Shown: positions 25,455 through 33,789 of the stretch, in pieces
How positions within the stretch are numbered: position 1 is the first letter of the stretch
Layout of the letters: every line of letters begins with the position of its first letter
Assembly: GCA_963799425.1 (NCBI GenBank)
Contig: CAWCXA010000007.1
Location: 558,001 to 622,000 of the forward strand
DNA: 64,000 nt
Direction: 5' to 3'
From: CAVWSM01 sp963799425
Lineage (GTDB): Bacteria > Actinomycetota > Actinomycetes > Jiangellales > Jiangellaceae
Program-made: the position numbers and the translations under genes
Notes under the pieces: model-generated
What the model was told of the DNA's origin: nothing
Databases searched by the model: none
What the model saw: only the letters and a program-made list of their open reading frames with translations

Positions 25455-26749
25455 GGCGCCTCCAGCAGCGCGACCACGCCCTGACCACCGGCGGCGCAGA
25501 TAGATACGAGGCCTCGCACCGGTCGGCCGAGCTCATCGGCCCGCCGGCGCAGCAACTTGGCGAGCGTTGGCACGATGCGTGCGCCGGTGGCCGCGAACGG
25601 ATGCCCCGTCGCCAGCGACGATCCGGCCACGTTGAGCCGGCCCGCGTCGATCGTGCCGAACGCATCCGGCAGGTCCAGTCGCTCCTTGCAGAACGCCGGA
25701 TCGGCCCAAGCGTGCAAAGTCGCGGCCACCTGCGACGCGAAAGCCTCGTGAATCTCGACGAGGTCGACGTCGGCGAGCGCTAGGCCGTGGCGATTGAGCA
25801 GCTGTGGCACCGCATAGACAGGCGCCATCAGCAGCCCGTCTCGTCCGGACACAAAATCGACAGCCGCCGTCTGCGCGTCGACGACATGTGCGAGCGGGGT
25901 GTGCCCGTTCGCCGCCGCCCACTCGTCCGAGGCCAGCAGGACGGTCGCCGCCCCGTCGGTCAGCGGCGTCGAATTGCCCGCGGTCATCGTCCCTGTCGAT
26001 GGGTCGCCGAAGACAGGCTTGAGCTTGGCGAGCTTGTCGACGCTGGTGTCCAGCCGCAGGTTCTGGTCGTGGCTCAGACCCTTGTACGGGGTCAGGAGGT
26101 CGTCGAAGAACCCGTCGTCGTACGCCTTCGCGAGCCGCTGGTGGCTGCGAACCGCGATCTCATCCTGCTCCTGCCGAGTGACGTGGAACTCCAGCGCAGT
26201 CAATGCAGCGTGCTCACCCATCGACAGGCCCGTGCGTGGCTCGGCGTTGCGAGGGATGTCAGGGACAACCTGGCGCGGTCGCAGCTGGCCGAGGGTCCGT
26301 ACGCGATCGCCGACGCCGCGAGCGTGCCGCAGGTCCATGACGATGCGGCGCAGGTCGTCGTTGACGCCGAGCGGCGTATCACTGGAGCTGTCGACGCCTC
26401 CTGCGACACCCACCTCGACCTGGCGGAGGGCAATCTTGTTGGCAACGGCGATGACCGCCTCGAGGCCGGTGCCGCACGCCTGCTGCAGATCGTAGGCCGG
26501 CGTCCGCGAGTCCAGCCTGCTGCCGAGCACGACTTCGCGCGTGAGGTTGAAGTCGCGCGAGTGCTTGAGGACCGCTCCCGCGACGACCTCGTCGAGCAGC
26601 CGTCCGGCGAGGTCGAAACGGGTCACGAGCCCGTCGAGTGCCGCGGCCAGCATGTCGCTGTTCGAAGCGGTCGCGTAGGGCCCGCCGTCTCTCGCGAACG
26701 GAATGCGGTTGCCGCCGAGGATCGCGGCTCGTCGTGCTGGTTCGGCCAT
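25451..26749 (-). CDS. Acetyl-CoA C-acyltransferase (thiolase), FadA2-like
   Basis: A 432-residue thiolase, resembling mycobacterial FadA2 (fadI type). The nucleophilic Cys is in DLQQACGTGLEAV (near residue 95), with the general-base His in SSLATGHPFAATGARIV and the second Cys in SICAAGGQGV. It cleaves 3-ketoacyl-CoA to a shorter acyl-CoA plus acetyl-CoA, or condenses them. It is divergent from the FabG4-like gene, the same order as fadA2-fabG4-htdX in mycobacteria. The acyl-CoA ligase follows without gap. A candidate TetR operator at 26797-26824 is just upstream of its start. Confidence 0.93.
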   Translation of the reverse strand: MAEPARRAAILGGNRIPFARDGGPYATASNSDMLAAALDGLVTRFDLAGRLLDEVVAGAVLKHSRDFNLTREVVLGSRLDSRTPAYDLQQACGTGLEAVIAVANKIALRQVEVGVAGGVDSSSDTPLGVNDDLRRIVMDLRHARGVGDRVRTLGQLRPRQVVPDIPRNAEPRTGLSMGEHAALTALEFHVTRQEQDEIAVRSHQRLAKAYDDGFFDDLLTPYKGLSHDQNLRLDTSVDKLAKLKPVFGDPSTGTMTAGNSTPLTDGAATVLLASDEWAAANGHTPLAHVVDAQTAAVDFVSGRDGLLMAPVYAVPQLLNRHGLALADVDLVEIHEAFASQVAATLHAWADPAFCKERLDLPDAFGTIDAGRLNVAGSSLATGHPFAATGARIVPTLAKLLRRRADELGRPVRGLVSICAAGGQGVVALLEAP

Positions 26750-26796
26750 CGCTCTGCTCCTCTGCGGAGGTTGCCTCGGAGGCAGGTGGTGTTCTC

Positions 26797-26824
26797 TACT
26801 GTGCAGTAGACTTACTCATCGGTA
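26797..26824. promoter_or_regulatory. Candidate TetR operator in the thiolase/FabG4 gap
   Basis: TACTGTGCAGTAG (26797-26809), AC, TTACTCATCGGTA (26812-26824). The spacing 13-2-13 and most conserved bases equal those of the site at 30327-30354 next to a TetR gene. The site is in the 87-base gap between the divergent thiolase and FabG4-like genes. Confidence 0.6.
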
Positions 26825-26836
26825 AGGAGTTGCGCA

Positions 26837-27917
26837 ATGCCCGACCGCTATCTTCGTCTCGCTGCGAGCAAACCCGGCCGGGCGGTCATGCGCAGACTCT
26901 CTCTTCCGGTACCCGTTCCGCTGCAGCGCTATCACCTCGGGAAGCCGGTCGTCGATGGTCCGGTCGCCGTTGTCGCTGCGCCCGGCGGCCGCCTGCACGA
27001 TTCGACGCAACGCCACCTTGCGTCGAATCAGCCCGCCGCGGCGATCGTGCTGGACGCCACCGGCATCCGCAACAGCGCCGAGCTGGTGGCGATCCCGACA
27101 CTGCTCGCACCGTTGCTCCCGAACCTGGTCGCAAGCGGGCGCGTGATCGTCCTCGGGACTCCACCCACCGCTGCAAGCCTCGGTCGGCGAAGCCGTCGCG
27201 CAGCGTGCCCTTGAAGGCGTCACCCGATCGCTTGGCAAGGAGCTCCGTGCCGGGGCAACGTGCAACCTGCTGTACGTCAACCCAGGCGCCGAGGACGCGA
27301 TCGAGTCGACCTTGCGGTTTCTCCTGTCGACGCGATCGGCCTATGTGTCGGGCCAGGTCGTACGCGTCGCAGCGGGCGCGCCGACCGCCGCCCCCGACGA
27401 CTGGTCGCACCCGCTCGCGGGAGCTGTCGCCCTCGTGACGGGTGCCGCGCGGGGCATCGGTGAGCAGGTCGCAGCCGTGCTCGCCTGCGACGGGGCAGAC
27501 GTCCTGTGCCTCGATGTCCCGGCTCAGGCCGAGGCTCTGCACGCCGCGGCCAAGGTCATGCGGCACGGGGGATCCATCGCTCTCATGTCGTCGTTCTCCG
27601 CGATCGCCGGCAACCGCGGTCAGACCAACTATGCGGCCAGCAAGGCAGGTCTCATCGGCTTGGTCGAGGCGCTTGCGCCGACCCTGGCCGCGGAGCACCT
27701 GCGCATCAACGCGGTCGCGCCAGGCTTCATCGAGACACAGATGACCGCTCACCTTCCCCTGGCGGTGCGCGAGGCCGGCCGACGGTTGAACAGCCTCGGC
27801 CAGGGCGGTGAGCCGATCGATGTTGCGGAGACCGTGGCGTGGCTGGCGGCGCCGGCCACCGCAGGCGTCACAGGTCAGGTCGTTCGGGTGTGCGGGCAGG
27901 CGATGCTCGGTGCCTGA
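26837..27917 (+). pseudogene. FabG4-like 3-oxoacyl reductase, frameshifted and internally deleted
   Basis: The gene corresponds to actinobacterial FabG4 (about 450 residues): N-terminal flavodoxin-like domain (LRRLSLPVPVPLQRYHLGKP, AIVLDATGIRN) then an SDR domain (VALVTGAARGIGEQVAAVLACDGADVLCLD). Two defects are visible. Near 27170-27190 the frame shifts: the codons AVAQRALEGVTRSLGKEL continue in another frame. Second, after AEALHAAA the sequence jumps to KVMRHGGSIALMSSFSAIAGNRGQTNYAASKAG, so about 75 residues with the NNAG segment are missing; the catalytic Ser and YxxxK remain. The first could be a sequencing error, but the second is a real in-frame deletion, unless misassembled. It overlaps the dehydratase gene by eight bases. 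Confidence 0.8.
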
Positions 27918-28803
27918 GCTGCTGATGGCACGGGCGGCGCTCGCGTCACTGCTTCCGCATCGAGCGCAGGCTGCGCCTGAGGTGGTGCTCCGGTCTGGCG
28001 CTGTCCGGGCCAGCCGGGTTGACGTCTCCGCGTACGCGCACGTCTGCGGCTTCCGAGTCAGCGACGCCTTGCCAATCACATACCCGCACGTGCTCGGCTT
28101 CCCCCTCGCGATGCGGCTGATGACGCGTCGGGACTTTCCGTTTCGGCCGGCCGGCCTGGTGCACGTACGCAACGTCATACGACAGCACCGGACACTTGCG
28201 CTCGACGAACCGCTCGACCTGGCGGTGTGGGCCGAGGGGCCGTACGAGCATGCCAAGGGGCGCACCGTCGAGCTGACCACCGAGACGCGCAGTGGCGGTG
28301 AGCTCGTGTGGCTCGAGCGGAGCACCTACCTCCGACGCGACCGGGCGACCGCCACCCCGTCGAACCCTTCACCGCCGTCGATCAAGGAAGAAGCCGGCAC
28401 TGTGCGCGCCCTCGATGCCAGAAACTTCCTTGATCGACCGGTCCAGGAGGCCCCCTGGATCGCCGGCGCTGTGGAATTCGCGCGCTGGTCCGTGCCTGCC
28501 GACCAAGGTCGTCGATATGCGCGGGTGTCCGATGACTACAACCCAATCCACCTGTCAGGACTGACCGCGCGGATGTTCGGATTTCGATCGGCGGTTGCAC
28601 ACGGCATGTGGACCAAGGCGCGCGCCCTGGCCGAGCTGCAGGATCGCTTGCCCGACTCCTTCGAAGTCGGCGTCGATTTCGTCGCGCCACTGCCGCTGCC
28701 GGCAACCGTCGAACTGCGTGCCGCTGCGGACGCCCAGCGCTTCGAGGTAGTTCTAGTCGATGATGGAGCTAGGCCGCACCTGATCGGGGTCGTCGCGGTC
28801 TAA
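27910..28803 (+). CDS. MaoC-like (R)-3-hydroxyacyl dehydratase, HtdX type
   Basis: A double-hotdog dehydratase of 297 residues, resembling mycobacterial HtdX: N-terminal hotdog with HVCGFRVSDALPITYPHVLGFPLAMRLM and a C-terminal hotdog with the hydratase motif RVSDDYNPIHLSGLTARMFGFRSAVAHGMW (catalytic Asp and His). It dehydrates 3-hydroxyacyl thioesters, the step following reduction by FabG4. GTG 27910 lies within the end of the FabG4-like gene (eight-base overlap), and ATG 27928 is an alternative. The order fadA2 | fabG4-htdX is the same as in Mycobacterium. Confidence 0.88.
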   Translation: MPELLMARAALASLLPHRAQAAPEVVLRSGAVRASRVDVSAYAHVCGFRVSDALPITYPHVLGFPLAMRLMTRRDFPFRPAGLVHVRNVIRQHRTLALDEPLDLAVWAEGPYEHAKGRTVELTTETRSGGELVWLERSTYLRRDRATATPSNPSPPSIKEEAGTVRALDARNFLDRPVQEAPWIAGAVEFARWSVPADQGRRYARVSDDYNPIHLSGLTARMFGFRSAVAHGMWTKARALAELQDRLPDSFEVGVDFVAPLPLPATVELRAAADAQRFEVVLVDDGARPHLIGVVAV

Positions 28804-28820
28804 CTCACAGGAGGATCGAC

Positions 28821-29678
28821 GTGCAGCTCGGCTTGCACTACTGGAACTACTCGACACCGGCCGACCCGGCGCTCATCGCTCCAACGCTGGCGGAGTCAGC
28901 ACGGATCGCTGAAGAGGCAGGGTTTTCCGCATTCACGGTGATGGACCATTTCTTCCAGATCGGCTCGGCCGACGAGCCGATGCTGGAGGGCTACACGACG
29001 CTCGGCTATGTGGCGGCGCTGACCGAGCGGATGACACTCGGGCTGATGGTCACCGGCGTGATGTACCGCTATCCAGGCATCCTCGCCAAGACCGTCGCCA
29101 CGTTGGACGTACTGTCCGGCGGCCGAGCCGTGCTTGGGCTCGGCGCGTCCTGGTACGAGCGAGAGCAGCACGGCCTCGGCGTGCCAGTGGTCCCACTCGC
29201 CGAACGGTTCGAGCGGCTCGAGGAAACCCTTCAGATCTGCCTGCAGATGTGGAGCGACGACAACGGCCCGTACAACGGAAGGCACTACCGGCTCGCCGAA
29301 ACGCTTTGCGCGCCCGCCCCGCTCACGCATCGTCCACCGATCATGATCGGGGGTGGCGGCGAGCAGAAGACGCTCAGGCTGGTTGCTCGCTACGCGGACT
29401 CGAGCAACGTGTTCGCCACCAGTCGTGAGGAGGTGGCTCACAAGCTCGACGTGCTGCGCAAGCACTGTGCGACGGAGGGCCGTGACTACGACACGATAGA
29501 AAAGACTGCCGCGTACGTCCGGTCGCCGTTAGCCGACATCGACGCATTCCTCGCCGACGCCGAGGCCTACGCGGCGATGGGCATCACCACACTCCAGGTG
29601 ATGCCGGACCGTCATCCCGTCGAGTTCACCGAGCAGGTGGCTGAGCACATCGCGCCGCGGGTGGCTGCGATCGGCTAG
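28821..29678 (+). CDS. LLM-class F420-dependent oxidoreductase
   Basis: A 285-residue luciferase-like TIM barrel, predicted to use coenzyme F420. Motifs: FTVMDHFFQIGSADEPMLEGYTTLGYVAALTERMTLGLMV, TLDVLSGGRAVLGLGASWYE, and IMIGGGGEQKTLRLVARYADSSNVF. It shares the same pattern with the paralogue at 4178. GTG 28821 follows CAGGAGGATCG. It begins 17 bases after the dehydratase gene and its stop overlaps that of the TetR gene on the other strand. Its substrate, perhaps a fatty-acid or steroid intermediate, is unknown. Confidence 0.9.
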   Translation: MQLGLHYWNYSTPADPALIAPTLAESARIAEEAGFSAFTVMDHFFQIGSADEPMLEGYTTLGYVAALTERMTLGLMVTGVMYRYPGILAKTVATLDVLSGGRAVLGLGASWYEREQHGLGVPVVPLAERFERLEETLQICLQMWSDDNGPYNGRHYRLAETLCAPAPLTHRPPIMIGGGGEQKTLRLVARYADSSNVFATSREEVAHKLDVLRKHCATEGRDYDTIEKTAAYVRSPLADIDAFLADAEAYAAMGITTLQVMPDRHPVEFTEQVAEHIAPRVAAIG

Positions 29679-30295
29679 CCGGCGGTCCAGCGCTCACCGC
29701 GCGCCTGCCGCTCGATCCCGACCCACATGAGGCTCATCAGGCGGGACGTGGTCGCTCGCGCGCTCTCCCGAGGCACGTCCGCCGCCCACTCGGCCAGCGC
29801 GTCGGCCGCGCCGACGAGGGCGTACGCCAGCGCTTCCCCGTCGCGGTCGGCCGCCCGGCCACGCCGGCGGACGAGCCCGGTCACCGCCTCGATGATGCCG
29901 CGCCGTGCGGCGTCGACCTCGTCGGCGAACGGTGGGCCCAGGGTGCGGGCCTGGTGATACAGGACAGCCCAGCTGTCAGACTCCTCACGTACGTACGAGA
30001 AGAACGCCTCAAGCCCGAACGCGAGCCGCTCCTCGAGAGTCGTAGCGCCACCCACCGCACCGGTCACCCGCTGCACCAGGCGGGACGCCTCGCGACGGAT
30101 GCACTCCACGAAGAGCTCCTCCTTGGAGCCGAGGTAGAGGTAGACCATCGGCTTGGAGACCCCGGCGACCTCGGCGATCTCGTCCATCGACGCAGCGTGA
30201 TACCCGCGCCGCGAGAACACCTGCACTGCGGCGTCGAGCATCTGCTGCTCGCGCACCGCGCGCGGCAAACGCTTCTGGCCCCCCTGCATCGTCAC
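29675..30295 (-). CDS. TetR-family regulator of the fatty-acid module
   Basis: 206 residues. The N-terminal HTH is classical: LDAAVQVFSRRGYHAASMDEIAEVAGVSKPMVYLYLGSKEELFVECI. The C-terminal ligand domain is helical (FGLEAFFSYVREESDSWAVLYHQARTLG). It is divergent from the SCP2/acyl-CoA dehydrogenase operon, and a long inverted repeat in their shared gap resembles a second one upstream of thiolase and FabG4. The natural inference is a repressor of the whole lipid module responding to an acyl-CoA or sterol intermediate. Confidence 0.9.
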   Translation of the reverse strand: MTMQGGQKRLPRAVREQQMLDAAVQVFSRRGYHAASMDEIAEVAGVSKPMVYLYLGSKEELFVECIRREASRLVQRVTGAVGGATTLEERLAFGLEAFFSYVREESDSWAVLYHQARTLGPPFADEVDAARRGIIEAVTGLVRRRGRAADRDGEALAYALVGAADALAEWAADVPRESARATTSRLMSLMWVGIERQARGERWTAG

Positions 30296-30326
30296 CCTTG
30301 CGAGTCTATCTACGGTTCCGTAATCT

Positions 30327-30354
30327 TACCCGTCAGTAAACTTACTAACTGGTA
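30327..30354. promoter_or_regulatory. TetR operator between TetR and SCP2 genes
   Basis: TACCCGTCAGTAA (30327-30339), AC, TTACTAACTGGTA (30342-30354). The arms match as inverted repeat in 11 of 13 positions. It lies in the 73-base gap of the divergent promoters, ending 14 bases before the SCP2 start codon. Confidence 0.7.
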
Positions 30355-30368
30355 GGGAGAAGCTGCTC

Positions 30369-30821
30369 ATGTCCGACTTCAGCTCGCTCGACTTCACGGC
30401 GATCTCGCCATCCGAGTTCGCTGCACTGGTCAAGTCCGCGAGCAAGCAGGATCTCGCCGACCTCATGTCCGGCCCCCATCGCGAGCGCGTGCTCGACGAG
30501 GTCTTTGCGCGCATGGGGAGCTCGTTCAAGTCTGACGTCGGTGGTCACCTCGATGCGGTCATCCGCTGGCAGCTTGCCTCACCGAGCGGCGCCGCGACGA
30601 CGTACGAGCTCGCCATCGCAGGCGGGAACTGCGTGTCGACCAAGGGGCGTACGGATGCCGAGCCCACGCTCACGGTGGGCATCGACGACACCGACTTCCT
30701 CAAGCTCGTCTCCGGCAATGCCAACGGGCCGATGCTCTTCATGACCCGCAAGCTGCGCGCCGATGGTGACGTCGGCCTGGCCGCGAGCCTCACCCGCTAC
30801 TTCGACATCCCGCGCGGCTGA
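30369..30821 (+). CDS. SCP2 sterol-binding domain protein
   Basis: 150 residues of the SCP-2 lipid-carrier fold: a helical N-terminal stretch (SPSEFAALVKSASKQDLADLM, RERVLDEVFARMGSSF), then the sheet with AVIRWQLASPSGAATTYELAIAGGNCVS and FLKLVSGNANGPMLFMTRKLRADGDVGLAASLTRYFD. The family binds sterols, acyl-CoA and other lipids in the cytosol. ATG 30369 follows GTAGGGAGAAG. The acyl-CoA dehydrogenase start (GTG 30823) comes one base after its stop, so the two genes are co-translated under control of the TetR operator. Confidence 0.9.
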   Translation: MSDFSSLDFTAISPSEFAALVKSASKQDLADLMSGPHRERVLDEVFARMGSSFKSDVGGHLDAVIRWQLASPSGAATTYELAIAGGNCVSTKGRTDAEPTLTVGIDDTDFLKLVSGNANGPMLFMTRKLRADGDVGLAASLTRYFDIPRG

Positions 30822-30822
30822 C

Positions 30823-32037
30823 GTGACGCCGTTCTCGCTCGCGCTCAGCGACGAGCAACGCGAGCTGCGCGACTGGGTCCACGGCTTCGCCGAGTCGGTG
30901 CTTCGCCCGGCGGGGCGGGAGTGGGACGAGGCGGAGGCGACGCCGTGGCCGATCCTGCAGGAGGCGGCCAAGATCGGGCTATACGGCTTCGAATCGCTAG
31001 CCGAGACCTGGTCCGATCCCACGGGACTCTCGCTGCCGATCCTCAATGAGGAGCTGTTCTGGGGCGACGCCGGCATCGCCATGTCGATCATGGGGACGTC
31101 GCTTGCGGTCGCGGGGATATTCGCCTCGGGCACACCCGACCAGCTCGCCGAGTGGGTGCCGGAGTGCTTCGGTGACGCGGCTTCGCCCAAAGTGGCGGCG
31201 TTCTGCACGTCGGAGCCGGAGGCCGGCTCCGACGTGTCTTCGATGCGCACCCGCGCCGTCTACGACGCGGCGACCGACGAGTGGGTGATCAGCGGTCAGA
31301 AGGCGTGGATCACCAACGGTGGCATCGCCAGCGTGCACGTCGTCACGGCGTCGGTCGAGCCCACACTCGGATCGCGGGGCCAGGCCGCGTTTGTGGTGCC
31401 ACCGGGCAGTGCCGGCGTCGAGAGCAGGCGCAAGATCAGCAAGCTCGGCCTGCGCGCATCGCACACGGCGGACGTGTACTTCGATGACGTCCGCGTCCCG
31501 GGTCGCTGTGTCCTCGGTGGCAAGGAGCGGCTGGACGAGCGGCTCGCCCGCGGACGCGAGGGCAAGTCTGCGCGATCGCAGGCGGCGATGGCCACGTTCG
31601 AGGTCAGCCGACCGACCGTGGGGGCGCAGGCGCTGGGGATCGCGCGGGCGGCATATGAGTACGCGTTGGACTATGCGCAGGGACGTGTTCAGTTCGGTCG
31701 CCCGATCGTCGAGAACCAGGCGATCGCGTTTGCGCTCGCGGACATGCGGATGGAGATCGACGCCGCACGGCTGCTGGTCTGGCGGGCGGCCTGGCTCGCT
31801 CGCACTGGGCAACCGCTGGTGGCCGGCGAGGGGTCGATGGCCAAGCTGAAGGCAGGCGAGGTGGCGGTCGCGGTCACCGAGAAGGCGGTGCAGATCCTGG
31901 GCGGCGCGGGCTACAGCCGCGAGCACCCGGTCGAGCGCATGTTCCGCGACGCCAAGCTCTACACCATCTTCGAGGGCACGTCCGAGATCCAGCGGCTCGT
32001 CATCGCGCGGGCCATCTCCGGCGCCACGTTGCGCTGA
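30823..32037 (+). CDS. Acyl-CoA dehydrogenase
   Basis: A 404-residue FAD-dependent acyl-CoA dehydrogenase. Visible: N-terminal helical domain FSLALSDEQRELRDWVHGFAESVLRPAG, the flavin/acyl loop AFCTSEPEAGSDVSSMRTRAV and GQKAWITNGGIA, and the C-terminal domain IARAAYEYALDYAQGRVQFGRPIVENQAIAFALADM with the catalytic base region ILGGAGYSREHPVERMFRDAKLYTIFEGTSEIQRL. The Glu in IFEGTSEIQ is the usual base position. It introduces the first double bond in beta-oxidation. It follows SCP2 with one base between. Confidence 0.93.
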   Translation: MTPFSLALSDEQRELRDWVHGFAESVLRPAGREWDEAEATPWPILQEAAKIGLYGFESLAETWSDPTGLSLPILNEELFWGDAGIAMSIMGTSLAVAGIFASGTPDQLAEWVPECFGDAASPKVAAFCTSEPEAGSDVSSMRTRAVYDAATDEWVISGQKAWITNGGIASVHVVTASVEPTLGSRGQAAFVVPPGSAGVESRRKISKLGLRASHTADVYFDDVRVPGRCVLGGKERLDERLARGREGKSARSQAAMATFEVSRPTVGAQALGIARAAYEYALDYAQGRVQFGRPIVENQAIAFALADMRMEIDAARLLVWRAAWLARTGQPLVAGEGSMAKLKAGEVAVAVTEKAVQILGGAGYSREHPVERMFRDAKLYTIFEGTSEIQRLVIARAISGATLR

Positions 32038-32095
32038 CGGCCGACGGTCCAGGTCGACCGGCGCGATCGGAGGGCCACGACCAGGATTTCCCACG

Positions 32096-32153
32096 CACCG
32101 CTAGGCCTACAGGCCTGGTCATGCGAGGTGAACCCTGCTGGACGTGGTCATTC
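32096..32153. repeat. Intergenic repeat, copy B
   Basis: CACCGCTAGG (32096-32105) and TGCTGGACGTGGTCATTC (32136-32153) correspond to blocks at 23487 and 23547. The spacing is 30 bases here and 50 in copy A; the middle also has TAGGCCTACAGGCCT. Both copies lie between convergent genes. Confidence 0.45.
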
Positions 32154-32166
32154 CCGCCGTCCGCGG

Positions 32167-32832
32167 TCAGAGCAGGCGGTTGAGCAGCCCGTACGACAGC
32201 GCGTCCTCGGCGCTCAGCACCCGCCCCGCCTCCAGATCTGCCGCAAGGGCGTCCGCATCACGGCCGGACACCGCCGCGAGGCGCTCGCGCAGCCGTCCGA
32301 CCTGACGTTCGTACTGCTCAGCCTGGACGGCAAGCTGCGCGGCCGTGCCCTGACCACCGGTGCGCGGCAGCGAGAGCACGAATACGGCGCTTCGGTGTGC
32401 GGCCCGTTCGTCGGCGGCGCAGAGCACGGCCACCACAGGACCACCTAGCGAACCACGGACCACGGCATGTACGGGCGCCGTGACGAGGTCGATCGCGTCG
32501 GCGAGCGCGAGCGCCGCGTCCAGGTCGCTTGTCGGGCAGGCGAGGTGCAGCTCGATCGGCCGGGAGTCGGCGCGGCTGAGCAGCAGGAGCTGTGCAGCGG
32601 TGCGGTTGGCCAGGGCGTCGTCGAGGTGGCCGCCGGTGAGGATGACCCGCTGGTCGAGCAGCCTCTCGGCGACGGTGTCATGGCTGTCGGTGACCGCCTC
32701 CACCCACGACGGGAGGATCGGCGGCGGGTTAGGACTTGGCGGCGCTGGCGTCGGCGGCTGGAACGGTGGTCGGGTCGGCGGGACCTCCGGAGGCCAGCTT
32801 GGTGGCCAGGTGCTGAGCGGGTCTGCGGACAT
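32167..32832 (-). CDS. ClpP-like protein with altered active site
   Basis: 221 residues from ATG 32832 (GGGAGGAG upstream). After a Pro-rich N-terminal 40 residues comes a ClpP/crotonase-type domain: LLDQRVILTGGHLDDALANRTAAQLLLLSRADSRPIELHLACPT, VRGSLGGPVVAVLCAADERAAHRSAVFVLSLPRTGGQGTAAQLAVQ, and AEDALSYGLLNRLL. At the position of the catalytic Ser (G-x-A-S-M in ClpP) is GSLGGP, and the His motif MIHQP reads VLSLPRT. So both catalytic residues seem lost. It may be a structural, noncatalytic ClpP paralogue; the genome should also have true clpP genes. It converges with the acyl-CoA dehydrogenase. Confidence 0.7.
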   Translation of the reverse strand: MSADPLSTWPPSWPPEVPPTRPPFQPPTPAPPSPNPPPILPSWVEAVTDSHDTVAERLLDQRVILTGGHLDDALANRTAAQLLLLSRADSRPIELHLACPTSDLDAALALADAIDLVTAPVHAVVRGSLGGPVVAVLCAADERAAHRSAVFVLSLPRTGGQGTAAQLAVQAEQYERQVGRLRERLAAVSGRDADALAADLEAGRVLSAEDALSYGLLNRLL

Positions 32833-32980
32833 GCGCGCTCCTCCCATGCACGTCTAGGGTGACCACGGCGACCTTGGCGGCGTCAACCGCGCAGCACGTC
32901 CGTTCGCCAACAGCGCAGCGGGCAACCGAAGATGGGGAGAGGGACTTGGATGTGAGCGCCGTACCGCTGAGGAGGCGAAC

Positions 32981-33310
32981 ATGAGTGCCACGATCCGCAG
33001 CCTGGTGATCCAGGTGTCCGATCTGGACGCCGCCAAGGCGATCTACACCGCCTTGTTCGGCGCACCGCACACCGACCAGCCCTACTACGTCGGGTACAAC
33101 GTCGACGGCTTCGAGGTCAGCCTGGCTCCGGGCGACGTCGCCGGAGGACCGGTGGCCTACGCCGACGTAGCGGATCTCGACGCGACCCGCGCAACCCTGC
33201 TCGAGGCTGGTGCGAGCGAGCGCGTTGCCCCGCGTCAGGTCGCACCCGAGGCGCGGGTGTGCGTGCTCGCCGACGCCGACGGTAACCCGATCGGCCTGCG
33301 CGGACGTTAG
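32981..33310 (+). CDS. VOC family (glyoxalase-like) protein
   Basis: A complete 109-residue VOC protein made of two beta-alpha-beta-beta-beta units: IRSLVIQVSDLDAAKAIYTALFGAPHTDQPYYVGYNVDGFEVSL and AYADVADLDATRATLLEAGASERVAPR, ending in CVLADADGNPIGLRG. Glyoxalase/bleomycin-resistance fold; metal and substrate are unclear because the usual His is not conserved at the first strand. ATG 32981 follows GGAGGCGAAC. It is a single gene before the cupin. Confidence 0.88.
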   Translation: MSATIRSLVIQVSDLDAAKAIYTALFGAPHTDQPYYVGYNVDGFEVSLAPGDVAGGPVAYADVADLDATRATLLEAGASERVAPRQVAPEARVCVLADADGNPIGLRGR

Positions 33311-33386
33311 CCCGGCCCCACCGAGGAACGACGGTACGCCGCCGCCGGGCGTGTTCTTGGTCGCGGCCGAGTGCGAGGAGTGAAAT

Positions 33387-33773
33387 ATGGGGAGCCGACA
33401 GGATTCCGTCCTGGTTGTTACTCCGGCAGACCGTACGCCCGGGCCGGTTACACCAGGGCTGGACCGGCAGCAGGCCTTCGCCACGGACGGGACGTGGTCA
33501 GGCCTGGTGCGTACCGAGCCCGGCATGGTGTCCGGCTGGCACCATCACGGCGAGTACGAGACGGTCATCTACGTCCTGAGCGGCGCGCTGAGGATGGAGT
33601 TCGGACCGAATGGCGTCAGCAGCGTGGACGCGGGGCCTGGCGATTTCCTGTACGTGGCAAAAGGCGCTGTCCACCGGGAGAGCAATCCGACCACGAAGTC
33701 TGCCGACGTCATCGTCGTGCGAGCCGGTGTCGGAGAGTCGACGTTCAACCTGGACGAGCCGGCGCAAGACTGA
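33387..33773 (+). CDS. Cupin-domain protein
   Basis: A small one-domain cupin of 128 residues. GMVSGWHHHGEYETVIYVLSGALRMEFG is cupin motif 1 (HHH, Glu metal ligands) and GDFLYVAKGAVHRESN motif 2 (His). The metal site is complete, so it may be a metal-dependent dioxygenase, isomerase or simple ligand binder. GAGGAG precedes ATG 33387. Followed by an opposing small gene, no operon partners. Confidence 0.88.
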   Translation: MGSRQDSVLVVTPADRTPGPVTPGLDRQQAFATDGTWSGLVRTEPGMVSGWHHHGEYETVIYVLSGALRMEFGPNGVSSVDAGPGDFLYVAKGAVHRESNPTTKSADVIVVRAGVGESTFNLDEPAQD

Positions 33774-33789
33774 CGGAAGCCAAGGTGTC

